A DNA stretch of 64,000 bases from Melitaea cinxia (Eukaryota > Arthropoda > Insecta > Lepidoptera > Nymphalidae), in the NCBI RefSeq assembly GCF_905220565.1, contig NC_059400.1, forward strand, positions 1,071,501 through 1,135,500. The letters run 5' to 3'. Below are positions 11,087 to 23,438 of this stretch, one piece after another. Every line of letters begins with the position of its first letter. Within the stretch, counting starts at the first letter, position 1. The notes under the pieces were generated by a model. That model did no database searches. It worked only from the letters and a program-made list of their open reading frames with translations, and was not told where the DNA came from. The position numbers and the translations under genes were made by a program.

Positions 11087-12232
11087 TACAATAGATCGTC
11101 AAACAGATCAGTAATAGCATCAAATGCAATAACATTACTACCACATAGCTTAATTTGTAAACACAAACTCCATACTCTATTAGGATACATTTCGCAGAAA
11201 CAATAAACAAAAAATACTATACAGTCCGCAAAATAGAAAACAAATACATCACCGTAAAATATCCAAGTTTACTTTATACAGTAATAACAAGTCTGTGAAC
11301 AGGTGGCCGCAGCAGGCGGAACCGGGTGTTTAGACGAGTTTACGACCATTCGAGCATCATTTAGCGTAAACACACGACACACCTTGTTGCGGAGGAAACG
11401 GGTTAATGAGTTTGTATGGTTATTACTTATTACATTCTGATGATTCGAATTTAACAAAGTCTACCTTTTTGGTAGCTCAGTTTTTTTTTACTATTATTGT
11501 TTTTGTTTTAAAGGAAATAAATTTTATTTAGATTAACGCCTGTAATGATATGGTATAATATTTAAATTAAATTTTATTTTTGCAAACTAGATATTTGTAA
11601 AATTCTAATTAGTTAGTTTCGAACAAAATTCTATTATCATAATAATAGAATTTTCAAATTAAATATAAATAAAAGCGATGATATAAATAATACCGTTATT
11701 TTTTTAAGCATTTCAAAAATGCATCTATCAAAGTTCTTAATTCATGAGTTTCTCTAACCCCGCACTCGTCTACGTGAGGTCTTTCGTACCAGTAAATAAC
11801 AAAGTCCGCTCATACACAGTTGATCTCATTTAAACTTTGAAGGATAAAACAAGGTGTCTTACGGGATCACGGATTTGTGTAAAAACGCTATAAATTCAGC
11901 GGACAAAGTTCGCAAATCGCACATTTACAATTCGCCTCATACTCGGACGAGCGCAAACTGATATTTATGGGTTAGACGCACTTACGCGTTTCAACTCGGC
12001 TACAAGATTATACAGTGTTCGGTTTTCTGAAAGTTGCTTTTACGACGTGAAGACTTTGAAATCGAATTATTTGCTAGAGTATGATATTATTAAGTATGAG
12101 GAGCATTTGTAACTAAGGTTCTGATTTTATATACTTTGATTTTCTTTTACTATTACAATAATATTTATTTATTGAAACTCTTAGGTCACTTTGAAAATTT
12201 GTATAAAAAAACCTTCATATCACCTGAGGTCG
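11087..12232. other. Unique sequence with two GC-elevated islands
   Basis: Islands at 11290-11420 (GTGGCCGCAGCAGGCGGAAC) and 11750-12060 rise above AT-rich flanks and look like conserved-element candidates. The minus-strand open frame over 11269-11457 has no recognisable domain. Confidence 0.3.
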
Positions 12233-12572
12233 CTTCAGCCTGTAATATCCCACTACTGGGCATAGGCATCTTTCCCCATGTAGGAGAAGGATCAGAGCTT
12301 AATCCACCACGCTGCTCCAATGCGGGTAGGCGGATATATTAGCTACTACGAGTAACGATCGCTATCAGGTGTACATGATAACAACCGGGACCGACGGCTT
12401 AACGTGCTCTCCGAGGTACGGTGGGAAGACCCACAAGAACTGCACAAACACCCGGACCACTGCAAACACCTGTATGGCCAATACAAATGTTTTTCATGTG
12501 CGGGGATCGAATCTGCAACCGCCAGCGCAACAGGTACAATCCATGTCTGTGACCGTTGCGCCAGCGCGGCAC
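12233..12572 (-). mobile_element. Metulj-like SINE, near full length (M)
   Basis: On the minus strand: head CGCTGGCGCAACGGTCACAG, degenerate B box, body, GAGCAGCGTGGTGGATTAAG and TTACAGGCTGAAGC. It is closely related to the copy at 8873-9222. Open frames on both strands lie inside it and are not genes. Confidence 0.9.
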
Positions 12573-14290
12573 CACCTGAGGAATAGACGACAGTGTGTAT
12601 TTTAAACATAATTAATTACTACTTTTGACTTTAACGTTTCTAACATTTTATTACCCTCTTTGACGTAAAGGCAGAAAAGTAATAATAAGTAGGACGCAAA
12701 TGAAATAGTAATAAGGAATCAAAGACCAGTAAGGGCTTTCGCTTAAGTGTCTCACGATTTACAACATCAAGCGGTTGGTGTCGAGATATTTAAATTGCTG
12801 ATCTGAAGTGCTGTTAAAGTGAAAGTGAAATGGCGATCGAGTTCACTTAACGTTGCCATAAATCTCTCACCGTGCGAACGCGCCGCAAATGAGTCGAGGT
12901 ACCTTCTACATTACGGGACATCAGCGCCCTTCACGACTCATTAGGGCGGTATTTTGAAAAATGCTCGCAGCACTAAAATAGACATTATGTAAAGTGGCAC
13001 AATTACCGCGATGACTTGTGAAAAAGTTGTGATTCGCGTGGTCGTAGGGTTGTCTTCGATGTATCGCTTAGTCAACTTTTTTAGTTAACACATTTTTATA
13101 TTACGAGATTTACTATATCTTTATAATTCTAGCGCAACGATTTTTTTTACAAAAATATAAAAGGCACTTTTTTCAATATTTTTTCAAAAATTGTAACAAA
13201 CAATTTCCATTTTTACATTAAACTAAATGTACGTCTTTCTTGTGTTAAATGTTTTTAAGAAGAACGTCAATGTATATGTTAAATTTAATCACTAAAAAAC
13301 CCCATAGAAACGATTAAAAAGAACGTAAAAATGTTAATAAGGCACGGTAACCCTGTAGTGGGCGGGGTGACTGCCGTGAGCACGTAAGACGTCATTTAGC
13401 GCTTGGAATTAACATAAATAATAACGTCATTTCTCAGCGCCACCGACGGCGGCACTCGCCCGATATTGCGTCATTTGCTCTGCCCTTTATAGCCGCACAA
13501 CACTTAACTCCAAATAAAAAGTATATTATAAATTCCTACGTAAGAGCGTCGATTTTTCGCCCTTTTTTTGGCTTGAGGTGGGAAACCGTGAATATTAGCA
13601 TCACAATCGTCTGCCGCGCGTTTCGTGTTTTGATTCTATGTTTTAATTCCAGCAACAAATAATATTCCGTAGCAGAATAAGAAGTAACGTTAGTCCATTT
13701 GCATATTAGTGGTCGTCTGCTTCATAAAAAGGCGCAGTGAAAATAATAACTGCGAAGGAGTTTATTGCCTTGAAGGTTTTAATGGGCTCGCGCGTAGTTT
13801 ACACGTCCGATGAAAACAAAGTGCATTGGCGAGTCGCCCGCTCGCTCGGATTTGTTGGCCTTTCTTTTAATAGTTAACTTTATTGTCCGATCTTTTGTCA
13901 ACTAAACTGATGTTATTTTAAAATATAGTTGTGTTCGTTTCTCGAATAGTTTTCTATGTTGCCTTTTCTTTAAAAAAAATTGTGAAGATTATTTACTGTT
14001 TTGTATGTATTATAATTCTAGTTACCTATCTTCAATAATTTAAGTATCCCGCATTTAAATGTGAACCCTAAACACGTCAAGCACAGGCCCGAACGATAAA
14101 TAAAAGGTGGAACCAACCTCAAGCATGTCGTGACTTATTGTTGGTTTTTTGAAACGTAAGGAAAATTCAAGAAATATAAGCGATTGATTTATAAATTTAG
14201 ACGCTTGTTTTTAAAATGAAATTTATTAGTTAAGAAAACTTAAATCTACTAAACTTATTTTAGAAACTTGATTTTACAAACCCAATAAAA
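12573..14290. other. Unique, GC-elevated putative regulatory region
   Basis: Free of recognised repeats. GC-elevated blocks at 12790-13070, 13340-13500 and 13540-13870 contain Hox-type GCCATAAA (about 12854), three CGTCATTT motifs (13390, 13425, 13469) and TTTATTGCC (about 13763). No open frame of note. The density of CpG-containing motifs in AT-rich flanks fits a conserved noncoding cluster; that is an inference. Confidence 0.4.
13390..13476 (+). promoter_or_regulatory. Three CGTCATTT motifs in 87 bp
   Basis: CGTCATTT at 13390-13397, 13425-13432 and 13469-13476, same strand. The first two are followed closely by AGCGC or CAGCGCC. CGTCA is a CREB/ATF half site. Binding is not shown by sequence alone. 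Confidence 0.25.
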
Positions 14291-14555
14291 TCTATACAAA
14301 TAAATAAAATTGGAGTGTCTGTAATATTAAAATAACCGTTTTTAAATTAAAAAAATAACAATTTTTATAGTTATTGTCTCTCTGTCTGTCTCTCTGTTTG
14401 TTCCGGTTGAATCGATTTTGACGGGACTTTCACTGGCAGGTAGTTGCTGATGTAATAAGGAGTAACTTAGGCTACTTTAATTTTTTTTGTAACTGCCAAT
14501 TGAACAACAATTATTTTTGGAAATTTCACGTGGACGAATTCGCAGGCACAGCTAA
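14291..14555 (+). mobile_element. Short non-autonomous Helitron (family H)
   Basis: Starts TCTATACAAATAAATAAA after an A and ends GGCACAGCTAA followed by T: the 5'-TC, 3'-CTRR and A/T target signature of Helitrons. Copies at 21426-21743 and 38657-38984 share the TTTGTTCCGGTT and TTTTGACGGGACTTTCACTG core. The terminal hairpin arms here are eroded. Confidence 0.75.
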
Positions 14556-16023
14556 TAAACTATATGTATAATGAAATATTTTATTATAAAATCAAAAAAT
14601 AATTCGTTAATACAAAATTAGTCTCAGTGTAAACTCAAAAAAAAGCGGTGCAAAATTTGTAGATAAAACAGTATCTCAAATGCAGACAACCAGTTAAGTG
14701 ATCCGTGATACTTTGACACAGCAACGTTTGCTTCAACTTGGTAAAAACAAAGGAGACTGTGTGTGAACCCGTGGGCTTTCTTTGCCTAATGAGAGAGCTG
14801 GGCTTGGGGATAAATCACGTAGTTTTGTGACTCAAAATATTCTCAGTACGGTCTGAACGACCGGCGGCAAGCGATTTAGGGCTAACATTTTACTTTACCT
14901 ATTTTTTTATTTTAAATTATATTTCTTCTTGAAAAAGGAGTACTGAACATATTAATATAATATTAATCTAATTAAAATATTATAAATGTCAAAAGAAATT
15001 TTTTTTACTCAGTAACTCATCAACTTTTCATCAAGCTAAGTTTTATATTTACTTACAAAATGTGACAAGCGACGTGTTTCCTATTTCCAAATTATTTGAT
15101 GTAAGTTGTTATAACATCTTTTATGGCCTACATAGAAAAATATATGCTTATAGAAAATCTTTATTACGTTATTTGTGCATTAAATTTGACGAAATTATCA
15201 CGAAATATTTGGTGTAATACATAGCTTAATTACCAGCACCAATTGGCCTTCACTAATAAAATCAAATCGCTAGAATCTCATAAGTTACGCATACAGTCCG
15301 CCCAGTCTCACTCCACGTATCGTTATAAATCAAAGCACGTTGCTTCTTATAAACATATTTCGCGTGTCGCAACTTTTTAAAATTCGCGAACATGGCACCG
15401 CTTAACCTTTATCATATATCCACATTTGCGCCAATTTTTCTATTGCTTTCGCTTCTGTTTCTAAAATGTAAAATGAATTTAACAACGATGTAAATGTAAT
15501 TGCTATAATTATTATTATTTCGAGACCTAAGCCTAATCGGCCTAAGCGGAATCTACCTTTGTAAATGATAAAATTCTCAATTGGACTGTATTTTTTATCC
15601 TTATAACTCTTTACCGAGTGACAGATTTTGTTGATACTTTATTTACCTAATCTAAAGTTTGTGTTTGTTATGTGGTCCTATTCAAATTTGATGTGACGAT
15701 TAAAACTATCCGTATTTTCCTCTCGATATAAGTTGAAAAAAAAAACACATATGGCGCAACACAAAAATATTTTTTTACGAAGCAAGGGTCGGTGCTGCAA
15801 AAATCATAAATTTGTACCCTAGCAATTTGTAATTAAGTGTTACGGATTTAAACTATAGTATTAAACAATGGAACGGTCAAGTATTACGCAAGTTTATTTA
15901 ACAGCGGGCTCGGTATTGTAATTTAGCGTGAAAGTTAAGACGCGAGGACAGGTTGCGACTTGCGACCCTTAGCTCGGACTTGTTCGTGAATGTCCCTTAA
16001 TTATGCACCGCCATCTTAACACG

Positions 16024-16037
16024 TGGTGGCGCTGCGG
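16024..16037 (+). promoter_or_regulatory. CTCF-like core motif
   Basis: TGGTGGCGCTGCGG matches the insect and vertebrate CTCF core AGGTGGCGCT except for one base. It lies in a GC-elevated unique block that also contains CCGCCATCTT at about 16009. Insulator function is inferred. Confidence 0.3.
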
Positions 16038-19000
16038 GTTCACACAGAGAGACTGTAATTCGGGCAAAATATTATTACAAAAAAAAACCTAAGTAAGTTT
16101 ACTTTAAATTTTCACTTTTGTCGAGTAAATCTTGATGCATTATTTTTATAAGCCAGTTTGAATGGAAGCCTTCGAGCATTCACGTACAATTGGACATATA
16201 CATTTTACCTAAATAAATAAAATATTTTTCTAAAATTCCTTTTCAAACAAAAACAATTATCACCTCATGAGGTTTTTCTCCGCCACAGCGAAAGATTAAT
16301 TACAATTTAAAACCTTCAATTCCAGGTCATAAATGAACCCCCAACCACTTCGTGTAGATCCATACATTCTGCTATACGTCAAATCCTTTAGAAATCAACA
16401 AAAGTGTTAACAGAACTAAACCCAAGTCCCCGGGTGTTAACAGCCGCAAGAACAATACAAGAGTCACAAGTTTCGCTGGGATTGTCCATCTTGGATTAAA
16501 TTAACATTAGGTGGAGCTATCCCGGGGTAGGCCGCCGGCTGCGGTCAGGAATCTAAATTAAAATCACAACGTTCAAATTGTCAAACGTCTTAAGTTTGCT
16601 GACCAAAAGCGTTTGCCCTCGCTGTTATTTATACTTGTGTAATATTTATTGTAGGTTTATAGGTCAATAATATTTTAGTTCAAAATACGTTACAAAGTAC
16701 TCGTAAACTATAAATGTCCTCCGCAAAAGGAAATGATGTCAAAATATTCAGCCAACTAGCAGATGCATTATTATGGGAATTGTTTCGCGTAGATAATTTG
16801 ACGTGTCAGACGAGCGAATAAAAAAATAACGAAGAAGAAACTAAGTATGAACTAAAATGAACTAAGTATGAAGAAAAGATAGATATTACGTTAAAGCATA
16901 ATTCTCTCACTTACAATTTTATACCAATAAATAATTTCGACTTCTCTTACCACAATATAAAGATACTAACCAAAAAATTGAATCACAAAAGTAGTACGAA
17001 ATAAGAAAAAGTACATTTAAAGAAAGATATAGAACACAAGACTCCATTACTCAAAAAAAGCTGGATGGGAAACATAAACACCATTAAAGCGTTCCTCTTA
17101 ACCTGCGGTCATACCACTTCTACCTCCCATGAATTATACATTAAGATTCTGTATTTCTTACTGCCAACTGAATAACTTTGTTACGTTTTTATTCGACTTG
17201 TACAAATTTGACATTTTTGTATTGTTTTAGACGAATAAATTAGCAAGCATTTATGCTTGGTTACACATGAATTGAATTAAGGTCTGGAGAATGGGCTATC
17301 GTCTTACACGCAGCTTCTTAATTCAAATTTACATTTCTTAAAAAGAATCTGTTCTATTTAAACTCCTTGAATTTTTTTTTTTTTTTCTTAAAATGATATT
17401 TGAAGCTCTCAGATTTTGTTCATAGTAGAAAAATCAATTTATACAAAATAATTAGTGTCCATAATACGCATACAAGCATTTTTTGCGAGATGTGAAAACA
17501 AACGTATATTTGGGCAGTTAGGGTAAGCAAAATTCTTAAAATATTTTTTAGTTTCAGCTTTTTTCCCTTACTTCTCTAACGCTAATGTTTTAAATATATC
17601 TTTTGCAAATATTTCAGTCCAAAGTTGCTTTACCATAGGTATATATATAGAACTACAAGTGTTGTTTATGAAATATTAATCACCCAAATCTTAGAGCGAG
17701 GATGCGTGTCGAAGTGACCACTTGATCGCGGTGGGAGGGGTAAGACCAAAGGACACGGGTTTAATCTTGTCCCGGGTTTTAGCCGAAGACAAATATGGCG
17801 GCTGCTAACTAAATGACTTGAAGTTATTGAATTAAGGGATGTACCTTCAGTTTATCTTGCCGATTATTCAGAGGACAAATAACTGTTTAGTAAGTTGCGA
17901 CATATAGAACTTATATAGATAACTTTGTGCTATATGTGTTTTGTTTTTAATCGAATTGGTTATTAAATCGTTAAAAAGTTTTTGAGTTATGTTATGTTCT
18001 TATGGTTGTATGCAACAAGAGATAAACACGTTAAGAAACAAGAATGAAGAACTAGGTTAATATTATAAAAAATCCATTTTAATCAATAGACGACAGGTTC
18101 AGAACAATATATCCCAGAAGGAATTGTAAAATATAAAAAATATCACCAGTTCCGAATACAAACTCTATGAGAAATAGTCGACCATAAACAAGTTGAAACT
18201 AAACCTCAACAAATATTCTATAAACTATGATGAATCTAAATTCTAACCTATTTCCTTTAAACTTATATCCCTCCCACACTTAAACATACATACACGTAAA
18301 CACATTTGTATGTATATAACAACAGAACTCAATACACACCCAGATAAACGTTGACAAAGTTGCTCGAGAGCGTTTTAAATCGTTAACAGCCTCAAGACCA
18401 AGTAGTCGAAGTCTGCACAAGTCTCTTACAAGTCTCAATTAAAATCATTTCAGTCGTCTGAACCACTACAGAACACAGACTCGGATGCTCCACGACAACT
18501 CTTAATTCATTATAATTTTTGTTTGATATAGACCCGTTGGTTGGAGCGTGGGGTTGTAAAATGTCGCTTTTTATTTTGGTAATCAGTGTATAATGCCAGT
18601 TCTAGATTTCAACTGTCCGATCTTTGGTCATAGATAAATTGAGCAATTTTGAGATTTTGGGCGACATTTATGGTTACGAAATCGATTATTATTATTGTAA
18701 GACTTAAAAATGTCTCAGACGAAACAATAGAAGGGTGCAGCTACTAATTGACATAAATTTAAACAAGATGTGTGCAGGTAACTGATTATAAATGTTTTCA
18801 TTTTTACATGAGTAAAAATACGTAAAAATTCAAAAAAAAAAAAAAGTAAAAAAAACTTGTTCCAGTAGAAATAAAAAGTCATCAAACCGATTCACTAACT
18901 CTCGATAAACTAAAAACTACACTGTTTTGCGAAAAAAAAAGAAAAAATCAGCATACCAATAACGAGAGAACTTCAAATAACATTATTAATAATTCTTGAT

Positions 19001-19039
19001 CTGACGAAGCGGCAATTTACGCGAAGCCACCGGTCAAGC

Positions 19040-19057
19040 CAATTAGCCGGCTAATTG
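19040..19057. promoter_or_regulatory. 18-bp perfect palindrome with paired TAAT cores
   Basis: CAATTAGCCGGCTAATTG is its own reverse complement and places two homeodomain cores (CAATTAG and CTAATTG) head to head around GCCGGC. Flanks (ACCGGTCAAGC and AAGTGCAGC) are also GC-elevated. It is a plausible dimeric homeodomain site in a putative enhancer. Confidence 0.35.
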
Positions 19058-19639
19058 AAGTGCAGCTTTGATGTTCTTTCGGCTTTGCTCAGCCAAGCGT
19101 GGACCCTCACCGCACCTGGCGGAGCGCTGTATATCTTCATATTTATATACTTCAAGAGATGCTTCATACTCGCGGTGATGATACTAATGAGTGGGTATAT
19201 TTGATACTTTCTAAATTTTAATATTAATTCCAGTACATACTTATTTCAGAACTAATTATAATGTCAAATATTAAAGTACCCTTAAGTGAGTAGTATACTT
19301 ACCGTCTTTTTTTTATTTAGGTTCACAAATGATACAATATAAGAAAGTGTGTAACAATTTGAAAGGTGTACAATGTTCATTCTTATTACAGTGAACACAG
19401 CATGCAATTTTGACATGTTCAGCTTACATCTAGTCTTATACTATTATGTATTATACTGTTATGTTATACTAAATATTTTTATTGGAAAATATTATGGACG
19501 AATCTGTTCATAACAAAAATATATCTAATATTAATTCAATAATTATTATTAATATACGAAATTATTTTTCTTTTGAGGTCGAAAAAACAAAATTTTGAAA
19601 AGTTTGGAAAGAATTGGCTATTTTAATTTTAACGAACAA

Positions 19640-20090
19640 AAATCATTTATTTATAGCAACTACAAAAATAATTTCTTATACAACTCAAGCAAACAATTTA
19701 ATATATACGCATGTACTAGTATAAAAAAAAATCTATAATCATTTCCAAGTAGACTTGAAACCAAGCTGCTAACCCTAAAACTCAGCAGTTTCCGACACAA
19801 GACACTGCCTTCACACGCGGAGGAAGCGCGCACGGCCAACGCGGTCAGCTTCCGTCCCTTTGACCTGACTCCCAACTAATTACAACAACACACTTATTTA
19901 CATCCCAACAATACAACACCACCTTTAAATCAATGCCATAGAATCCAATATCCCTTAACCCAAATGTAGACATACATTTGCAAGCAGATAACTTGTGAGG
20001 AAATTGTCTAAGACGAGCCGGTTTTCGGTGACAGCAATTAGAGGCTGGCCAGAGGCCTTTCGAATGTATTGTCACAAACATAAATAAAGG
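19640..20090. other. Unassigned block, open on both strands
   Basis: Unlike its flanks, 19740-20080 is moderately GC-rich. The minus strand has an ATG open frame of 78 codons (20081 down to 19845) and an overlapping 71-codon frame (19875-19660). The plus strand is open for about 47 codons ending TAA near 19878 with ...SFRPFDLTPN. None is a family I recognise. Opposed open frames suggest a decayed element or a conserved noncoding block as readily as an exon. CTGGCCAGAGGCC near 20045 is partly palindromic. Confidence 0.2.
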
Positions 20091-20657
20091 ATTAAAGTAG
20101 AAATTGAATTATCGTATTAAAAAGAAATTATTTGCTTTCAATTGTAGATTCTATTTTTGTAACTCATATTTTTATTACTTTTTATAATTACTAAAATAAT
20201 CTAAATTGAAATTTTTGTGTTGTATATAATAAACATGAATAACATATATAATTATATGAATAAAAGGTTATAAAACTTATATAGGTTTTTCGGGTTCGAG
20301 TTTAGATATTAAAAACCGAGGCGTAAATATAGGTGCCCAAAGTTTTCGAAATTAACATATGTTAAATTGGTGGTAAAAGCATATGAGAAAATTCTCTTGC
20401 TTACTACACAATATTAATTCTGCTCTAATTATGATTTCTTCCACGCATAAAAACTCACGGATAAAATATAACTATAATTGATATTACCACTGCAAAACCA
20501 TAATACTGACAGCGTCAAAAAAACACATACAAAAACTACTTTCAGATATAATTATTACCCCTATAATAATAATCGCAAACTACTCATACAAATATATTTT
20601 ATTATAAATAAAATGATCATTACTAGACTATAGTAATCGTCGTATTTGTCTTTTCAG

Positions 20658-20717
20658 GGCTTCAGGAAACTGAGAATACGTGTCGCGTGTGAACTGGCCG
20701 TGGACAAGCGGAAGTGA
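20658..20717 (+). CDS. Possible terminal exon after strong splice acceptor
   Basis: A textbook 3' splice acceptor, TTTGTCTTTTCAG, ends at 20657. In phase 0 the following sequence is open for 19 codons, GFRKLRIRVACELAVDKRK (basic, with mostly G/C third positions), and stops at TGA 20715-20717; the other two phases also stop within the segment. It could therefore be a terminal coding exon or a noncoding exon, but not an internal coding exon. A possible 5' splice donor CAG|GTTGAT lies at 20766-20774, which would define a 111-bp noncoding exon. I do not recognise the peptide, and no upstream exon is identified in the window. No AATAAA is seen closely downstream. Confidence 0.25.
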   Translation, partial: GFRKLRIRVACELAVDKRK

Positions 20718-20931
20718 CGCACGAAGGGCTCGCAGGCCACATCCGGTGCTTTGACAAACAGCCCTCAGGTTGATAATGGGCTAAAGCGACTCATGAAAGC
20801 CTCTGAAGATATTTGACCTATGTATACTTTATATGATGTTTGTTTAAATATAAATTCGCCTTGTGGTGTATAAAATATACGAATGTACGAAACTACGTTA
20901 ATATATTTTTAAAACCTACTAAAAAATCTAC
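20718..20931. other. Possible 3' UTR or noncoding exon remainder
   Basis: GC-elevated to about 20815, then AT-rich. If 20658 starts an exon, this is its untranslated continuation. Confidence 0.2.
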
Positions 20932-21190
20932 TTTTTTTTATATCACTAGGTCGGCAAACAAGCGTACGGCTGACCTGATGGTAAGAGATTACCGTAGCCT
21001 ATAGACACCTGCAATACCAGAAGCATCGCAAGCGCGTTGCCGACCCAATCCCCAATCCCCCCCAGGAGCTCTGGTCACCTTACTCACCAACAGGAACATA
21101 ATACTGCTTGAAAACAGTATTATTTAGCTGTGGTCTTCTGTAAGGTCGAGGTACTACCCCAGTCGGGCTGCTCCATATTTTGAGCAGCCT
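20932..21190 (-). repeat. Family A repeat
   Basis: T run, then CACTAGGTCGGCAAACAAGC and the full body to GCTGCTCCATATTTTGAGCA. It is nearly full length on the minus strand but lacks the outer GGAAATTTCC...CTACCTCAG end. Confidence 0.9.
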
Positions 21191-21425
21191 TTTATTATTA
21201 TATTTTATTAGTTACAAATAAATAGGTACACGCAATAATACTTAATTTTATACTAGCTATTACAATAAATATATTATTACATTATATAAAACTATTACAT
21301 TAACTTACAAATTACAATTGTATTGCAAAAGTTACATATTACTTATACCTAAGTAATAAAAAAACATCACGATTCGAAAGATGTTCATAAATATGTAAAA
21401 AGTTCGTATAGCACTACTCTTAAAA

Positions 21426-21743
21426 TCTATACAAATAAATAAAATTGATGTGTCTGTTTGTAATATTAAAATAACGGCTTTTACTGAATCTATATGGATG
21501 TATACACGGTACATATACTAAAATAACATTTCTTACAATTTTTGTCTGTCTGTCTGTTTGTTCTGGCTAATCTCTGAAACGGCTGGGCCGATTTTGACGG
21601 GACTTTCACTGGCAGACAGCTGATATAGTATGGAATAACTTAGGCTACTTTTATTTTAGAAATGTATTTATATTATAACTCTGCGAACGGAACATTAACT
21701 TTTATGTTAAATTCCACGCGGACGAAGTCGCGGGCACAGCTAG
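21426..21743 (+). mobile_element. Short non-autonomous Helitron (family H)
   Basis: 318 bp, starts TCTATACAAATAAATAAA after A and ends CTAG before T. The 3' hairpin CGCGGACGAAGTCGCG lies about 10 bases inside the end. The body has CTGTCTGTCTGTTTGTTC, ACGGCTGGGCCGATTTTGAC and ACTTTCACTGGCAGACAGC. It has no Rep/helicase coding capacity, so it would depend on an autonomous element. Confidence 0.85.
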
Positions 21744-23320
21744 TTTAAAATAAATGATGCAATGACATCTCAATTCACGAACGATTAAGCGATGATTTTC
21801 CAGAACAAATACCACAATTCCTAATAATAAATAACATGATTATAAATTGACTGTTTTTAATGACAAAAAAAAACACACACAGTCAATCCAGCCATCTTCA
21901 GACGCTTACCAGTTCTTTGCGTTTAATTTTCATAGAAAGTTAAAAGTCCTCAAGCGAACAAGATACACAAGTGGTTAAGTCACTATAGAACCCGCATACT
22001 AAACTATACGTTGACACTAATTCGGGCACGTAAACTGGTAAGGCCGAGTTATGGGCTATTAAGAAATTGTTCTCGGACCTTGGGGGGAAGGGGGGAGGGT
22101 TGAGGAGGTTGGTTATTTGCTTAAAGTTTGTAGCGCCGTGTGTGCCCTGATCGTTGAATTATATACAGGGGTGCAAAACTCAAGAATAAATGGCTCGGAA
22201 CTTAGAATACACAACGCTGGAGTAACTATTAATTGTTCTTAGACCTCTGTAGTTCAGTGGAAGTTTGATTTCTGTGACATGGAAATCAACATTTATTTTA
22301 AATACGCAGAAATTAAAATACTATTAACAAAAAAAAAACAGTAAATAGTGTTACAAACTAAAAAATAATATCGAAAATCGTTTGAGAATCAAAAAAAAAT
22401 TGTTTTGTTGGTACTAGCAACGATAATCATTAACAAATAAAAAAATATAAAAAATAAAAAAATAATGTCTTTGTTCAAAATACTTTAAATGTTCAATATT
22501 ACGTCTACATTGGTCTATGAATAAAGTGTATTTGATACATCTTCAATCGCAACACGCTGTGCTCGAAAGTGCAGAGGAAGAAAAGTCGGCGAGCTGAGGG
22601 GGCTTGCGGGTGAAATGTACGAGGTGTTTAAACCCAGCGTCTTAGGTAAACGGACTTGACCCCTGCCTCCCCTGATCGACGATATATCGCAAACAAAGAT
22701 AAGAAGCAGTTTCGTTGATTACTTACTAAATCGTCTATATGTTTAGTGTGAGAATGTGTTATTTTTAATCGACTTCAAAAAAGTTCTTAATTCGTCTGGA
22801 CTTTTTTATAAGTGTACCTTTTATTTTTTTATTGGATGTATAAATTATTATTAGTTTTTTTTTTTTTAACAAAATCTGGTTATTCTCGTGTGGGTTCATT
22901 ATAATTTGAGCAAGATTTGACACATGTTTTTTTTTAAACTATTGTTAATAATGTATTTTGTACTAGTCGATATCATTTGAAGTCGACTTTTTTGTGTGTC
23001 TACAAATTTTATATGATTTGATAAGTTCGATGATTGAGTGGAACCTAGAATACATGTGTTTTTACAAATAACTACTTTGACATGAAAAATGTATCTCAGT
23101 ATTACGATAGAGCTTAATCTAGCAATCGGAAGAATTACAGGAGAAGAATTTCTCAAAATATAGTTTCGTGTAATCCCAAATTTATTGTGCTTTTTTAAAC
23201 TTGACAGACATCATTCAGTTATGTTTGTCAGTTTGTTCACTAGTATGTTTTAGTCAAACTAAAATTAAGTTACTAGGACAACATGTGTATCAAGGAGTTT
23301 GTGTAACAGAATTAATATCA
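21744..23320. other. Unique AT-rich sequence with one GC block
   Basis: The block at 22540-22690 is GC-elevated. A family F-like start, TTAATCGACTTCAAAAAAG, lies at about 22768. Open frames at 22899-23156 are AT-driven. An 8-bp inverted repeat GACTAATT/AATTAGTC around a 5-base loop lies just beyond, at 23327-23347. Confidence 0.3.
22765..22810 (+). repeat. Family F terminal fragment
   Basis: TTTTTAATCGACTTCAAAAAAG followed by TTCT resembles the family F end (AACCGACTTCAAAAAAGGAGG). Short and diverged. Confidence 0.45.
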
Positions 23321-23438
23321 CAAAGCGACTAATTAATAGAATTAGTCAAAGGTATTGAACGTATCTTGTTCTAAATAGATTTTCAACTGATATCCATAGC
23401 GTAATCGGATTAGCGCTGAGAGCTATACGCAAATAGAT

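Larger units (their letters stand above)
14556..19639. other. Long repeat-poor unique region, putative regulatory
   Basis: No gene or known repeat is recognised. GC-elevated blocks: 15290-15420, 15920-16080 (with a CTCF-like core), 16310-16620, 17690-17830 (with ATATGGCGGC, a Pho/YY1-like core), 18350-18560 and 18990-19150 (with a TAAT palindrome). The rest is AT-rich filler with poly-A/T runs. This spacing of islands is typical of enhancer-rich introns or deserts around developmental genes, by inference only. Confidence 0.4.

Noticed and set aside
13330..13360. ACCCTGTAG as mir-10 and AAGGCACGGT as mir-124
   Set aside because: Only 8-9 bases match; the rest of the mature sequences and a hairpin are absent.
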